A stretch of 64,000 nucleotides of DNA, taken from Pseudoalteromonas sp. OOF1S-7 (lineage in GTDB: Bacteria > Pseudomonadota > Gammaproteobacteria > Enterobacterales > Alteromonadaceae). Positions 38,988-47,139 of this stretch are shown piece by piece. The notes beneath the pieces were generated by a model that searched no databases, had not been told where the DNA came from, and was given only the letters and a program-made list of their open reading frames with translations. The position numbers were made by a program, and so were the translations under genes. How positions within the stretch are numbered: position 1 is the stretch's first letter; each line of letters opens with the position of its first letter. The stretch covers positions 62,001 to 126,000 of the forward strand of contig NZ_JAKRFZ010000001.1 in NCBI RefSeq assembly GCF_022347765.1, given 5' to 3'.

Positions 38988-39539
38988 ATGACACAGATTA
39001 ATCTAGACGAACTCAGTCAGTTACAGGCGATCAATAAGAAATTGGTCAGTGGCTACCACATCAGCGAGCAGGACACCACACAGTGGCAGGAGCTGGACCA
39101 GCACATCGAATCTTATCAGGCGCTGTTCAGCGCGCTTGGTCACGACCTGCAACACGACAGCCGGGGGTTTTACTACCTGGCCAGTGACGAAAGCACCCCC
39201 AATATGGGTAAGATCTCCCGGGCCATCGCGCTGACCGTATTTATCCTGATCGAGCACTTTGCCAACCAGGGTAAAGATCCACTGCGCGCCCTATTTGACG
39301 AAGTATTAGACCTGGAGCTGATGCAGACTCTGGTGCAGCTTAACAAGCACCTGTTTGATCAGCTGGAGATTTTCTCAGGCTCAGATCTTCGCAAAGACGT
39401 GTGTCTGCGCATGGTGCGCCTGGGACTGGCTCGCGAAGTAGAGCAAGGCTTTTCGCTGCTGGCGCCGGTTTATCGTTATATCGATGCGCTGATGGAAGTG
39501 AACGAAGACAATTACGACACACTTGAGGATGAAGTATGA
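38988..39539 (+). CDS. Small accessory subunit of the condensin-like operon (MksE/JetB-like)
   Basis: A 183-residue acidic, helical protein. A central block (GFYYLAS...GKISRAIALTVFILIEH) and a C-terminal part (RMVRLGLAREVEQGFSLLAPVYRYIDAL) resemble a tandem winged-helix KITE protein. Its length and position, between a kleisin-like and an SMC-like gene, match MksE/JetB. Its stop overlaps the ATG of the ATPase gene (ATGA at 39536-39539). Low sequence similarity leaves the family name uncertain. Confidence 0.6.
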   Translation: MTQINLDELSQLQAINKKLVSGYHISEQDTTQWQELDQHIESYQALFSALGHDLQHDSRGFYYLASDESTPNMGKISRAIALTVFILIEHFANQGKDPLRALFDEVLDLELMQTLVQLNKHLFDQLEIFSGSDLRKDVCLRMVRLGLAREVEQGFSLLAPVYRYIDALMEVNEDNYDTLEDEV

Positions 39540-42313
39540 ACAAGCTGTATGGTCTCAGTAAACTCGCCCTGCTAAACACCGCAGGTTATGCCAAGTGTGT
39601 GATCCCATTGGATAAAAGTGCGTCTATCTGTGCCCCAAACAACACAGGTAAAAGTTCGGTTATCAATGCCTTGCAGTTTCCGCTGATCAACGATTTACGC
39701 CTGACCGAATGGGATGGTCACGATCTGGAAGAAACCCGCAAGTTCTACTTTTCAAGTGATCAGTCTTATATCCTGCTTGAAGCCAACCTGCCCCATGGCG
39801 ACGTGGTGATTGGCGTTGCGGGTTTAGGTAAAATTGCCGGCTATGCCCACCAGTTCTTTTGCTATAACGGCAAACTCAATCTGGACGACTTTACTCAGGG
39901 CAAAAGCATCATAAAGTACACCAAACTGTTCAATCACCTGCAAGAAAAAGGTTTTAACCCCGTTGAGCTAAAGGCCGCGGAGCTGAATGCATTATTGACT
40001 GGCGGCGCAACACCATACGATGGTGACATCAACCTCAAGATGATCCCACTGAATAATGTTCAGGATGCCGCAGTATATAAAGAGATCTTCCGCCGCATCC
40101 TGAACCTGCACAAACTGGGTGCCCATGACGTAAAACGCTTTATGCTCAAGGTGTTTGAACGCCATATGTCCAACTCCAAAGTCGACTTCTATGAAGTGTG
40201 GCGTCGTGCGTTTGATAAAGTCAATCGCGCTCGCCGTGAGCTGAACGCACTGGAGTCTATGCAGGAACCCATTGCTGCACTGGAGCAAATGATCGAAGGC
40301 GAAGCGACGCTCAAGGGTAAACTTGCCGCCTATGCGCCTAAGCTCGACAAAGCCATTGTGGAGTTTGATGAGTATCAGCAGAGCCAAATTGGCGAGCTCA
40401 ATGAGCAGCTTGAAAACATCGAGCAGGAAAAACGCGACTTTGAAGAAAAGCAACAGCTCTATGTGCAGCAGTCTCGCGATATTGAACGTAAGCAAACCCA
40501 GATTGAGCAATGGTTTACCGACTATCATGCACTCAAATCCGAATTTGAACTGACCAACCATGCCACACTGAAAACCAACCTGACGCTACTGAAAAAGGAG
40601 TACGAGCAACTGTCGTTCTCGATTAACAGTGCTCAGGGCCAGAGTCTGCACACCCTCGACTACCGGATTAGCGAAACACAAAAGCAGGTTAAGAGCCTGA
40701 AGCTGCAGATGAAAAACCTGGAGTTCAACCTCTTTACCCGAATGCGTGAAGATCTGTCACTCAAAGAAGTCGAAGAGATCTCTCGCATTCTTAACCCGGA
40801 TATTTTGTCTTTTGCCACCACAGGTAAGGGCGAAGTTGAGATCAGTGACGACGATGCCTTCGGTGATTTCCTGGCCCAGTTGTCAACAGCGGTCAAAGGC
40901 GGCGAACTTAAACTGCCCGGCGCCACCATCAAGCTGAAAAAGCTGGCGCCGGTACAAATGCAAAGCGGCGAAAACAAAGCCCAGTTGCAGGCAAAGTTAG
41001 ACGCATTACAGCAGTCACTGCAGGAGCTGAAGCAACAGCGCGAAGTGTCTGCCAATGTGGCCGAAAAGCAGCAAGAGCGTGATGCCCTGTACGATGAACT
41101 GATGGCCACCGAAGCCGCACTCAAGCGCTTTGAGCAATTCCAGACCATGGCGCAGTCAGCGGAAGCACAACAGGCATTACAGGATCAGCTGCAAGCCGAA
41201 CGTGAGCAGGTCGACGACTATCTGCAAGATGTGCAACGTAACGCCGGATCCATTTCCGACCGCCGCTCTATCATCAAGAGCAAACAAGATCTGATCCTGC
41301 GCCAGGCGGATCGCCTGAAGCAAGTGAAATCGGAACGCATCGATCACACGCTGGATTTATATAGTGGTAAGCAAACCCCTTACCCGGTCGAAATCAATCT
41401 GGATTTCGACAATCTCGCGGAAGTGATCCATCAGTTCAATAAAGACTGCCAGGAACTGCGCAATCTGGATGTGAATGTGCGCAATACTTATTTGCACATT
41501 TACAATGCCGGTATTACCAAGTTCGACAACGAAACAGACGACGCAACAAAATACGCCAAGCTGATCAGCGCCTATCACAACATCGACAATGAGCGTGATG
41601 CGGTGGAGCGCCAGGCCCGGGTTGCACTGACCGAAGTTGCTGCGACCATCAAAGGTCTGCGTGAAGACTTAGATCGCCTGCGCCGGGAAATGAATAGCTT
41701 TAATAAGGGCATTAGTCAGCACCGTATCTCTAACCTTAAGGCGTTCAAGATCAATGTGATCCCAAGGAAAATGCTGGTTGAGAGCATAGATACCATTATC
41801 GCAACCTCCGACTTGTACGAGCAAGGCGAGAGCTTTGACCTGCTCAGTGAGCAGCCAGCCGACAGCAATGCCGTTAACGAGGCCAAAGATCACATTATCA
41901 AGCTGGCCAGTGATAAAGCCGGCCTGACACTGACCGACCTGTTTGATATCCGCTTTGAAGTGGTTAACCGCGCAGGCGATACCGAGCACTTTGATAAGAT
42001 TGACTCGGCCGGTTCGAACGGCACCCGGATCACCATTAAGTTGTTGTGTGGTATGTTGTTTATCCGTTACCTGCTCTCCGATCAGGAGCAGGCAATGTAC
42101 CGTATTCCGATCTACATTGATGAGGCGGCCGACATCGATCCGCAAAACCAGAAGGCGATTATAGAAACCGCCCTCAGCTTTGGCTTTGTACCGATTTTCG
42201 CCTCAGTGAAGCCCCAGATCAGTTGTGATTATCTGGTGCCAATCCGCAGCGTCAACCAGGGCAGCCAGAACTGGGTTGACGAAAAAGACTGGATCGAAGT
42301 CGAGCACAGTTAA
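39536..42313 (+). CDS. SMC-like ATPase of a condensin-type complex (MksB/JetC-like)
   Basis: 925 residues. The N-terminal head has a Walker A of the form APNNTGKSS (residues 33-41), with Ala where the first Gly is usual. Long coiled coils (~250-395 and ~475-620) flank a short globular hinge-like segment. The C-terminal head has a degenerate ABC signature (SAGSNGTRI, ~824-832) and Walker B IPIYIDEAADID (Asp862/Glu863). Size matches MksB (~900-950) and is far below MukB (~1480). No JetD/MksG nuclease gene follows; the next gene is a lipoprotein after a terminator. The role is chromosome organisation or plasmid restriction, not decided by sequence. Confidence 0.72.
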   Translation: MNKLYGLSKLALLNTAGYAKCVIPLDKSASICAPNNTGKSSVINALQFPLINDLRLTEWDGHDLEETRKFYFSSDQSYILLEANLPHGDVVIGVAGLGKIAGYAHQFFCYNGKLNLDDFTQGKSIIKYTKLFNHLQEKGFNPVELKAAELNALLTGGATPYDGDINLKMIPLNNVQDAAVYKEIFRRILNLHKLGAHDVKRFMLKVFERHMSNSKVDFYEVWRRAFDKVNRARRELNALESMQEPIAALEQMIEGEATLKGKLAAYAPKLDKAIVEFDEYQQSQIGELNEQLENIEQEKRDFEEKQQLYVQQSRDIERKQTQIEQWFTDYHALKSEFELTNHATLKTNLTLLKKEYEQLSFSINSAQGQSLHTLDYRISETQKQVKSLKLQMKNLEFNLFTRMREDLSLKEVEEISRILNPDILSFATTGKGEVEISDDDAFGDFLAQLSTAVKGGELKLPGATIKLKKLAPVQMQSGENKAQLQAKLDALQQSLQELKQQREVSANVAEKQQERDALYDELMATEAALKRFEQFQTMAQSAEAQQALQDQLQAEREQVDDYLQDVQRNAGSISDRRSIIKSKQDLILRQADRLKQVKSERIDHTLDLYSGKQTPYPVEINLDFDNLAEVIHQFNKDCQELRNLDVNVRNTYLHIYNAGITKFDNETDDATKYAKLISAYHNIDNERDAVERQARVALTEVAATIKGLREDLDRLRREMNSFNKGISQHRISNLKAFKINVIPRKMLVESIDTIIATSDLYEQGESFDLLSEQPADSNAVNEAKDHIIKLASDKAGLTLTDLFDIRFEVVNRAGDTEHFDKIDSAGSNGTRITIKLLCGMLFIRYLLSDQEQAMYRIPIYIDEAADIDPQNQKAIIETALSFGFVPIFASVKPQISCDYLVPIRSVNQGSQNWVDEKDWIEVEHS

Positions 42314-42322
42314 CGCAAAATC

Positions 42323-42347
42323 AGGGCACTATTCAGTGCCCTTTTTT
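42323..42347 (+). terminator. Terminator of the condensin-like operon
   Basis: The stem AGGGCACT/AGTGCCCT with loop ATTC is followed by TTTTTT, ten bases after the stop. It closes the operon after three genes. Confidence 0.88.
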
Positions 42348-42419
42348 GTGATGATCTTCCCACTTTAACTGTCGTATACTAAGGTACGCATTAGATTTTT
42401 TGTTTTTTAGGAGTAAGCC

Positions 42420-43001
42420 ATGCTGAACCAACTGAAAAAGCACCTTGCAAACACCCGAACCTTTGCCGTTGTGGCAAGTTTACTGATGCTCAGTGCCTGT
42501 GGCACTACACCTGACTGGGACTATGACAAGTCCGTCGAGTTTGCCAACTATAAAACTTATGCCTGGTCAGCTGAAGCCAGCTTGCAGGCGCGTCCGCAAA
42601 ACTATCAAGTCAACGGACTGATGGAAAAACGTATTCGTAACGCCATTACCGAGCAAATGGCCAGCCAGGGGTTCAAACTGGCAGACCCGGCTCAGGCCGA
42701 TATTCTGATCAACTACCACGTTGCCGTAGACAAAAAGCTTGAGATGGATACCTTTAAGGTCAGTTATGGTGCACGCTGGAGCTACTGGGGCTGGGGCGTC
42801 GACCATCACACCACAACACGAGAATACAAAGTCGGCACGCTTGTTGTGGATATTATCGACCGGACTTCTCATCAGTTAGTCTGGCGCGGTGCCAAAGAAA
42901 GCCGTTTGCGCGCCAAGCAAACACCTGAGCAACGTACCGAGTCTGTTAATGAAACCATTGCTGAGATCCTGGCGAACTTCCCGCCTAAAGTTCAGCACTA
43001 A
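42420..43001 (+). CDS. DUF4136-type lipoprotein
   Basis: 193 residues with a lipoprotein signal and lipobox LSAC (MLSACGTTPDWDYD). The DUF4136 domain follows: VEFANYKTYAWS, ADILINYHVAVDKK, and GTLVVDIIDRTSHQLVWRGAKE. These are periplasmic-facing or outer-membrane lipoproteins of unknown function. TAGGAG precedes the ATG. It is separated from the condensin-like operon by a terminator, so it is probably independent. Confidence 0.88.
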   Translation: MLNQLKKHLANTRTFAVVASLLMLSACGTTPDWDYDKSVEFANYKTYAWSAEASLQARPQNYQVNGLMEKRIRNAITEQMASQGFKLADPAQADILINYHVAVDKKLEMDTFKVSYGARWSYWGWGVDHHTTTREYKVGTLVVDIIDRTSHQLVWRGAKESRLRAKQTPEQRTESVNETIAEILANFPPKVQH

Positions 43002-43121
43002 GTGTGCCTGGCATAAAAATGGTAATTTGTATCAGAGGTACTTAAATGTTTGTAGTGAACGTTTTGTCTGTCTACGATTGAGAAATTGTTCAATATATAC
43101 AAGATGTTTAGCTTTCTGATT

Positions 43122-43157
43122 AAACGTACATACTAAACCCAAGTATGTACGTTTTTT
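43122..43157 (+). terminator. Strong terminator 120 bases downstream of the DUF4136 gene
   Basis: The 13-bp perfect stem AAACGTACATACT/AGTATGTACGTTT, loop AAACCCA, is followed by TTTTTT. The distance from the stop codon leaves room for a stable 3' UTR or a small RNA between 43002 and 43157. Confidence 0.85.
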
Positions 43158-43235
43158 ACCTTGTTAAAATATCAACCTCAAAATCAGCAAACCAGGGTAC
43201 CACCAAATACATAGTACTGACGACAAAATTACACC

Positions 43236-43251
43236 TACCCCTTTGTGGGAA
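43236..43251. promoter_or_regulatory. NarL-type 7-2-7 site ahead of the RIC-like gene
   Basis: TACCCCT-TT-GTGGGAA fits the NarL/NarP heptamer pair (TACYYMT, two bases, inverted heptamer). The left half matches well; the right half is weaker. It lies ~56 bases before the start codon. Confidence 0.5.
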
Positions 43252-43306
43252 TATCAAATATAACGGATTGCTCTAGAATCACACTATCACTCTGAAAAAG
43301 GAGCAG

Positions 43307-43966
43307 ATGATGAATCTAGTACAACGCACTGTTCAGGAACTCGCCGTTAATGTTCCTGGTGCAATTGAATTATTTGAGACTTACCAAATAAACTACAAGA
43401 CGCATAAAAGGCAACCATTGCAAGATGCTGTTTTAGAAGGTGAACTGAAGCTGTTTGAAATTACTGAACGTCTGGAGCTTCTGTTGCGTACCGGTCCGGA
43501 CAGCGACTACGAGCGGTGGCGGCATGTCAGTGCCTCCGAGTTGATAACCCATATTCTTGAGAATTATCACGAAAAGCATCGTGTTCAGTTTTCAGACGCT
43601 ATCCGGCTCACGCAAAAAGTGGCGGCTGCTCATGACCACCACCCCAGTTTTCCACACGAATTGGAAGCCGAGCTAACGCGAATGCAGTTTGACCTTGAAG
43701 AACATATGATGAAAGAAGAGATGATCCTGTTTCCGATGATGGAAAAGGGGCTTTACCCGAGTGGGCCTATCTCAGTCATGGAAGCGGAGCATGTTGATCA
43801 TGCCAAATCTCTGGAGTGCCTCAGGGTGTTAACTAATGAGTTTGCACCGCCAGCCGATGCCTGCAACAGCTGGGCCAAACTGTATACTGATTTACAGACT
43901 CTCTATTTTGATTTGAAAGCACATATCCACCTTGAGAACGATATTCTGTTTCAACCACACAATTAA
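43307..43966 (+). CDS. RIC/YtfE-like di-iron (hemerythrin-domain) protein lacking the Cys-Cys motif
   Basis: 219 residues, collinear with YtfE/ScdA. The N-terminal domain starts VQELAVNVPGAIELFETYQI. The C-terminal hemerythrin-like domain keeps the di-iron ligands: HILENYHEKHR, the EEHMMKEEMILFPMM helix, SVMEAEHVDHAK and HIHLENDILF. YtfE repairs iron-sulfur clusters after nitric oxide stress. The ScdA_N segment normally reads DYCCGG; here it is NYKTHK, so both cysteines are missing. AAGGAGC precedes the ATG. A role in NO defence or NO chemistry fits the nitrate island. Confidence 0.85.
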   Translation: MMNLVQRTVQELAVNVPGAIELFETYQINYKTHKRQPLQDAVLEGELKLFEITERLELLLRTGPDSDYERWRHVSASELITHILENYHEKHRVQFSDAIRLTQKVAAAHDHHPSFPHELEAELTRMQFDLEEHMMKEEMILFPMMEKGLYPSGPISVMEAEHVDHAKSLECLRVLTNEFAPPADACNSWAKLYTDLQTLYFDLKAHIHLENDILFQPHN

Positions 43967-43988
43967 GTGCTCAAAGTCGTTAACGATG

Positions 43989-44014
43989 AAAAGGCCGCCG
44001 TTTAATCTGCGGCC
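43989..44014 (-). terminator. nrdD terminator
   Basis: The stem GGCCGC/GCGGCC, with TTTT following on the minus strand, lies between the RIC-like gene end and the nrdD stop. Confidence 0.6.
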
Positions 44015-44067
44015 GTATCTTCAAACTTTCCATTCTGGTTACCTGGCGTTGCTTGCCCAGTGCTTAT

Positions 44068-45849
44068 TTAACTCCGCTGCTTATGATAATGCCTTAATCC
44101 ATGCTCTGCTCTGCGGCCCTTGCTGAACGCCGAAATTCGTTTTAGGTATCCTATTACCCGGGTAGCAAAATCAACATCGATGGAGCCACAGGCAGTGCAG
44201 TGCATTCGAGTGGATTTTTCAATATGCCCGCAGCCATTACAGATGGTGGTTTTAACATTAATACAGAAATAGTTACAGCCGGTTTTGGCGGCAATCCCGA
44301 ACAAGTGCAGGTATTGCTGCTCGTCTAAGTGCTCCTCCAAATTCAGGTGCAGGGCTGAGCCGCCATCCAGATACTGAGTTAGTGCCTTACCATGCAAAAT
44401 AAACTTGTCCAGGTGATTAAGGGTGTCGTCTTCTACCCGATAAAAATAGCTGTTGTAGCAGTCTCGTGGCACAACATAGCCATCTTTTGCATCCCATTTT
44501 GCATTCTTCACACCCAGGTTTTCGGCCGGTACAAATTCGGTATTAAATAAATACCCTGTTTCTTCAGTTGCAGCCCGGTTAAGCTGATAGATCACTTTGA
44601 GCTGCGACTGCACCCACGCGTTGTACTGTGAATTGGTACCAACCTCGATACCCAGATACTCGGCCGCTTCCACCAGCCCGTTAATGCCAATAGTCAGAAA
44701 CTGTTTGTCAAAAGAGATAAAGCCCGCATCGTAAACCGGCAGTAGTCCTGCTGTCTGATACTCTCCCATCAGCCTGCGGTAGGCTATCTGGTACTTATGT
44801 ATTTTTTCGACTTCGGTTGCGAGATCCCGGCCGTCCTGCACCAGTCGGTTCATATTCAGTGTGATAACATTTACTGAGCCTGTCGCGACACCACCCGCTC
44901 CCAGGCTGTAAGAAAAGGTGTGATCGCTGATTTCGTTTCTCAGCCTGCAACAGGACGCCAACGAGTCTGCACGCTCAGACTGATAAACAAAAAATGCCCC
45001 ACCCTCACTGAGGTTTTTAGCACACATACTGGCAAACCCCGTATCCACTGGCTCGCCCGCTTTTACCAGCATGGCGGCAGTTACCACTGGAAACGTTAAA
45101 ATGGCTTTGTTTCGCTCGGCGTTAAACCAGTCAAGAAAAAAGTGTTGCAGTGCCTTAACCGACGACCAGCCCGGCGGGGTCATATCAGGAAAGATAAAGT
45201 GACCAAACATGGCCTCAAAGTAGGGCTGATCATACAAAGAGATATTCCAAAATACACTTTGATACCCCCGTGCGGCGGCAGGCTGATTTAACGCATACAC
45301 CACGTGTTGCAGGTGGTTTTCAATCTTTTTGCTATGTGTAGTTAGGTAGTCGTCACCATAATCTTTACGCGCAAAATAATCGAAGTACATCAAAAACTCG
45401 ACCGTCGCAACCGCGCCCGCAAACTGCGCACTAATGGCGAACACCAGATTCACAAAACTGCCACAGAAAGACTCCAGATGCTGTGGTGCTTTTGACTCTC
45501 CGCCGAGGCGGGTCAGCCCATCCAGTAAAAAAGGGTACATAGTAATAGACGTGCAATAGGGTTTCAGGCTGGTTTCATCGTGCACATAGATCTCGTGATC
45601 GGTGATCTGGCGCTGATATTCCTGTGCCAGTGCATCGCCGTAAAGCGCTGTGATTTTTGCGGCCACCTGTGCCCGGTTGACCTGAATAAAATAGTCTTTC
45701 ATCAGTTCAGATTCTAAGGTGGCGATGTTTTTGAGCGTCACATTGGCGTTGGCGTCCATGGTGGAGCCGTCGGCGGCATTATGCGCCGCACAGTAGTTGT
45801 CGATAAAACGGCGTTTTTCTTCGAGTTGATGCTGGGTCAGCACAGACAT
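44068..45849 (-). CDS. nrdD: Anaerobic ribonucleoside-triphosphate reductase (class III), no ATP-cone
   Basis: A 593-residue glycyl-radical enzyme that makes dNTPs without oxygen. The C-terminus has the four-cysteine zinc site (Cys537, 540, 551, 554 in ICNGCG and HCTACG) and the glycyl-radical loop RVIGYL with Gly567. The N-terminus starts directly with catalytic-domain sequence (DANANVTLKNIATLESEL). E. coli NrdD (712 residues) begins with an ATP-cone, which is absent here, so dATP inhibition through that cone cannot occur. GGGAG precedes the ATG. nrdG lies three bases upstream, and the pair is expressed from the 46303-46546 promoter region. Confidence 0.93.
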   Translation of the reverse strand: MSVLTQHQLEEKRRFIDNYCAAHNAADGSTMDANANVTLKNIATLESELMKDYFIQVNRAQVAAKITALYGDALAQEYQRQITDHEIYVHDETSLKPYCTSITMYPFLLDGLTRLGGESKAPQHLESFCGSFVNLVFAISAQFAGAVATVEFLMYFDYFARKDYGDDYLTTHSKKIENHLQHVVYALNQPAAARGYQSVFWNISLYDQPYFEAMFGHFIFPDMTPPGWSSVKALQHFFLDWFNAERNKAILTFPVVTAAMLVKAGEPVDTGFASMCAKNLSEGGAFFVYQSERADSLASCCRLRNEISDHTFSYSLGAGGVATGSVNVITLNMNRLVQDGRDLATEVEKIHKYQIAYRRLMGEYQTAGLLPVYDAGFISFDKQFLTIGINGLVEAAEYLGIEVGTNSQYNAWVQSQLKVIYQLNRAATEETGYLFNTEFVPAENLGVKNAKWDAKDGYVVPRDCYNSYFYRVEDDTLNHLDKFILHGKALTQYLDGGSALHLNLEEHLDEQQYLHLFGIAAKTGCNYFCINVKTTICNGCGHIEKSTRMHCTACGSIDVDFATRVIGYLKRISAFSKGRRAEHGLRHYHKQRS

Positions 45850-45852
45850 AGA

Positions 45853-46302
45853 TTACTCCCTGGAAAAGTGTGCATTAAGGATCTGGCCGGAGGCCACGTC
45901 GATAAAGAGTTGGTTTGTATTTGGCTTGTCCAGGCCACCTAAAGCCTGGATGTACGGGCCGGTTTTCAGGTAAGTGAGCTCTGCACGCAATGGCGCAGGC
46001 ACTTCTTGTAACCCGGTATACAGGCAGGTTTTCAGGCCAGCGTGTCTGGCAAGTTGCAGTAATTTGATCAACAGCGGTGCCTGCCACTCGCCACCAAAAA
46101 ACACCACACAGGTGATAAGCCCACTGTATTTGTGTAACAGCCCGGTAAAGCGGCCAACTGTGAGCGGCGTGCCGTTTTGTGCATCCCACACCTGTGGGCT
46201 GTGACACCCCCGGCAACCTATCTGACACCCGGTACATAAAAAGCCCAACGCTATCTCATTGGGCACTTCCTGAAAACAGATTTGCGGCTCAAACACATTC
46301 AC
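45853..46302 (-). CDS. nrdG: Anaerobic ribonucleotide reductase activating protein
   Basis: A 149-residue radical-SAM activase that installs the glycyl radical on NrdD. The cluster motif CQIGCRGC (Cys26, Cys30, Cys33; CxxxCxxC) is followed by the glycine-rich SAM-binding segment VVFFGGEWQ. Length is typical (E. coli 154). The order nrdG-nrdD is the reverse of the E. coli operon. Confidence 0.92.
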   Translation of the reverse strand: MNVFEPQICFQEVPNEIALGFLCTGCQIGCRGCHSPQVWDAQNGTPLTVGRFTGLLHKYSGLITCVVFFGGEWQAPLLIKLLQLARHAGLKTCLYTGLQEVPAPLRAELTYLKTGPYIQALGGLDKPNTNQLFIDVASGQILNAHFSRE

Positions 46303-46380
46303 AAAACACCATATATAGTTATTTTATAAATCAATAAACACAATATATAGTATTCCAGTGTATTCCTGCCAGTCTCCCGC

Positions 46381-46394
46381 TTGATCTGGATCAA
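46381..46394. promoter_or_regulatory. FNR-type box between nrdG and mog
   Basis: TTGATCTGGATCAA is a perfect match to TTGATnnnnATCAA. It lies ~85 bases upstream of nrdG and ~160 upstream of mog on the opposite strand, so either or both may be controlled by an FNR-family regulator. Confidence 0.8.
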
Positions 46395-46472
46395 GCTTAC
46401 TCACGGCTAAAAAAGGCACTTTAGTGGTAACAAAACAGGGGCATGCGCAACGGCGTACTGTGTGGGTACTTC

Positions 46473-46488
46473 TACCTACTTAGGAGGA
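46473..46488. promoter_or_regulatory. NarL-type 7-2-7 site upstream of mog
   Basis: TACCTAC-TT-AGGAGGA matches six of seven positions of each NarL heptamer with the two-base spacer. The AGGAGG inside it is too far from the mog ATG to be its ribosome-binding site. Confidence 0.6.
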
Positions 46489-46546
46489 GTTTCATACCAT
46501 ATATTCTTTGCTAGACTGGCTTTTTTACGAATGTTAAAGGGCGGCT

Positions 46547-47074
46547 ATGACAGCTAAAATTGGTATTTTAACGATAAGCGACCGCGCGAGCAGAGGTCAG
46601 TACGAGGATCTCTCCGGGCCCGCTATTATTGACACACTCACGGCCTATCTTTCTTCGCCGTGGCAGGCTGTACGTATGCTTGTTGAAGACGAGCAACCAC
46701 TGATTGAGCAGGCTTTGCGTACACTGAGCGATGACGAAGGCTGTGCATTAATCATCACCACCGGCGGCACAGGCCCCGCTAAACGCGACGTGACGCCAGA
46801 AGCAACAGAAGCGGTCTGTGATAAGATGATGCCCGGCTTTGGCGAACTGATGCGCCAGGAAAGTTTAAAGTATGTCCCGACCGCGATTTTATCCCGCCAG
46901 ACTGCCGGTATTCGCGATCGGGCACTGATCATCAACTTGCCGGGCAAACCAAAGGCCATCAAACAGTGTCTGGATGCAGTATTCCCGGCAGTGCCCTACT
47001 GTATTGACCTGCTGGAAGGTCCTTACCTGACATGCGATGATGCTGTGATCCAGGTATTCAGGCCAAAATCTTAA
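46547..47074 (+). CDS. mog: Molybdopterin adenylyltransferase
   Basis: A 175-residue MoaB/Mog-fold enzyme that adenylylates molybdopterin before molybdenum insertion. Motifs are GILTISDRASRGQYED, the MPT/ATP-binding TTGGTGPAKRDVTPEAT and INLPGKPKAI. Length matches Mog (~195) better than MoaB, and MoeA is present elsewhere in the island. The upstream region carries FNR- and NarL-type sites, in line with supply of Moco to anaerobic reductases. Confidence 0.88.
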   Translation: MTAKIGILTISDRASRGQYEDLSGPAIIDTLTAYLSSPWQAVRMLVEDEQPLIEQALRTLSDDEGCALIITTGGTGPAKRDVTPEATEAVCDKMMPGFGELMRQESLKYVPTAILSRQTAGIRDRALIINLPGKPKAIKQCLDAVFPAVPYCIDLLEGPYLTCDDAVIQVFRPKS

Positions 47075-47093
47075 TCTGTATAATCATTACCCA

Positions 47094-47126
47094 TAAAAAA
47101 GCCAGTGCATTTGCACTGGCTTTTTG
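47094..47126. terminator. Bidirectional terminator between mog and narK
   Basis: AAAAAAGCCAGTGCA/TGCACTGGCTTTTT is a near-perfect inverted repeat between convergent genes. Confidence 0.9.
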
Positions 47127-47139
47127 GTTCTGGAGATTG

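Larger units (their letters stand above)
43002..43306. other. Intergenic region between the DUF4136 gene and the RIC-like gene
   Basis: About 300 bases. The first ~120 bases end in a strong terminator hairpin (43122-43157) and could be a long 3' UTR or a small RNA. The rest holds the promoter region of the RIC-like gene with a NarL-type palindrome at 43236-43251. No protein-coding gene is supported. Confidence 0.5.

Noticed and set aside
39992..40561. 189-codon minus-strand open frame inside the SMC-like gene
   Set aside because: It mirrors coiled-coil coding sequence and gives a leucine/phenylalanine-rich chain typical of antisense translation. No start signal.
37723..42313. Calling the condensin-like operon a Wadjet defence system outright
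   Set aside because: The JetD nuclease needed for plasmid cleavage is absent and no other defence genes are nearby, so defence is only one possibility.
43046..43060. ATGTTTGTAGTGAA occurs here and again at 61009-61022
   Set aside because: A 14-base match between two places in 64 kb is expected several times by chance. The flanks do not match, so it is not reported as a repeat family.
43163..43177. TTGTTAAAATATCAA resembling an FNR box before the RIC-like gene
   Set aside because: The spacer is five bases instead of four and the left half is TTGTT; not accepted as an FNR site.
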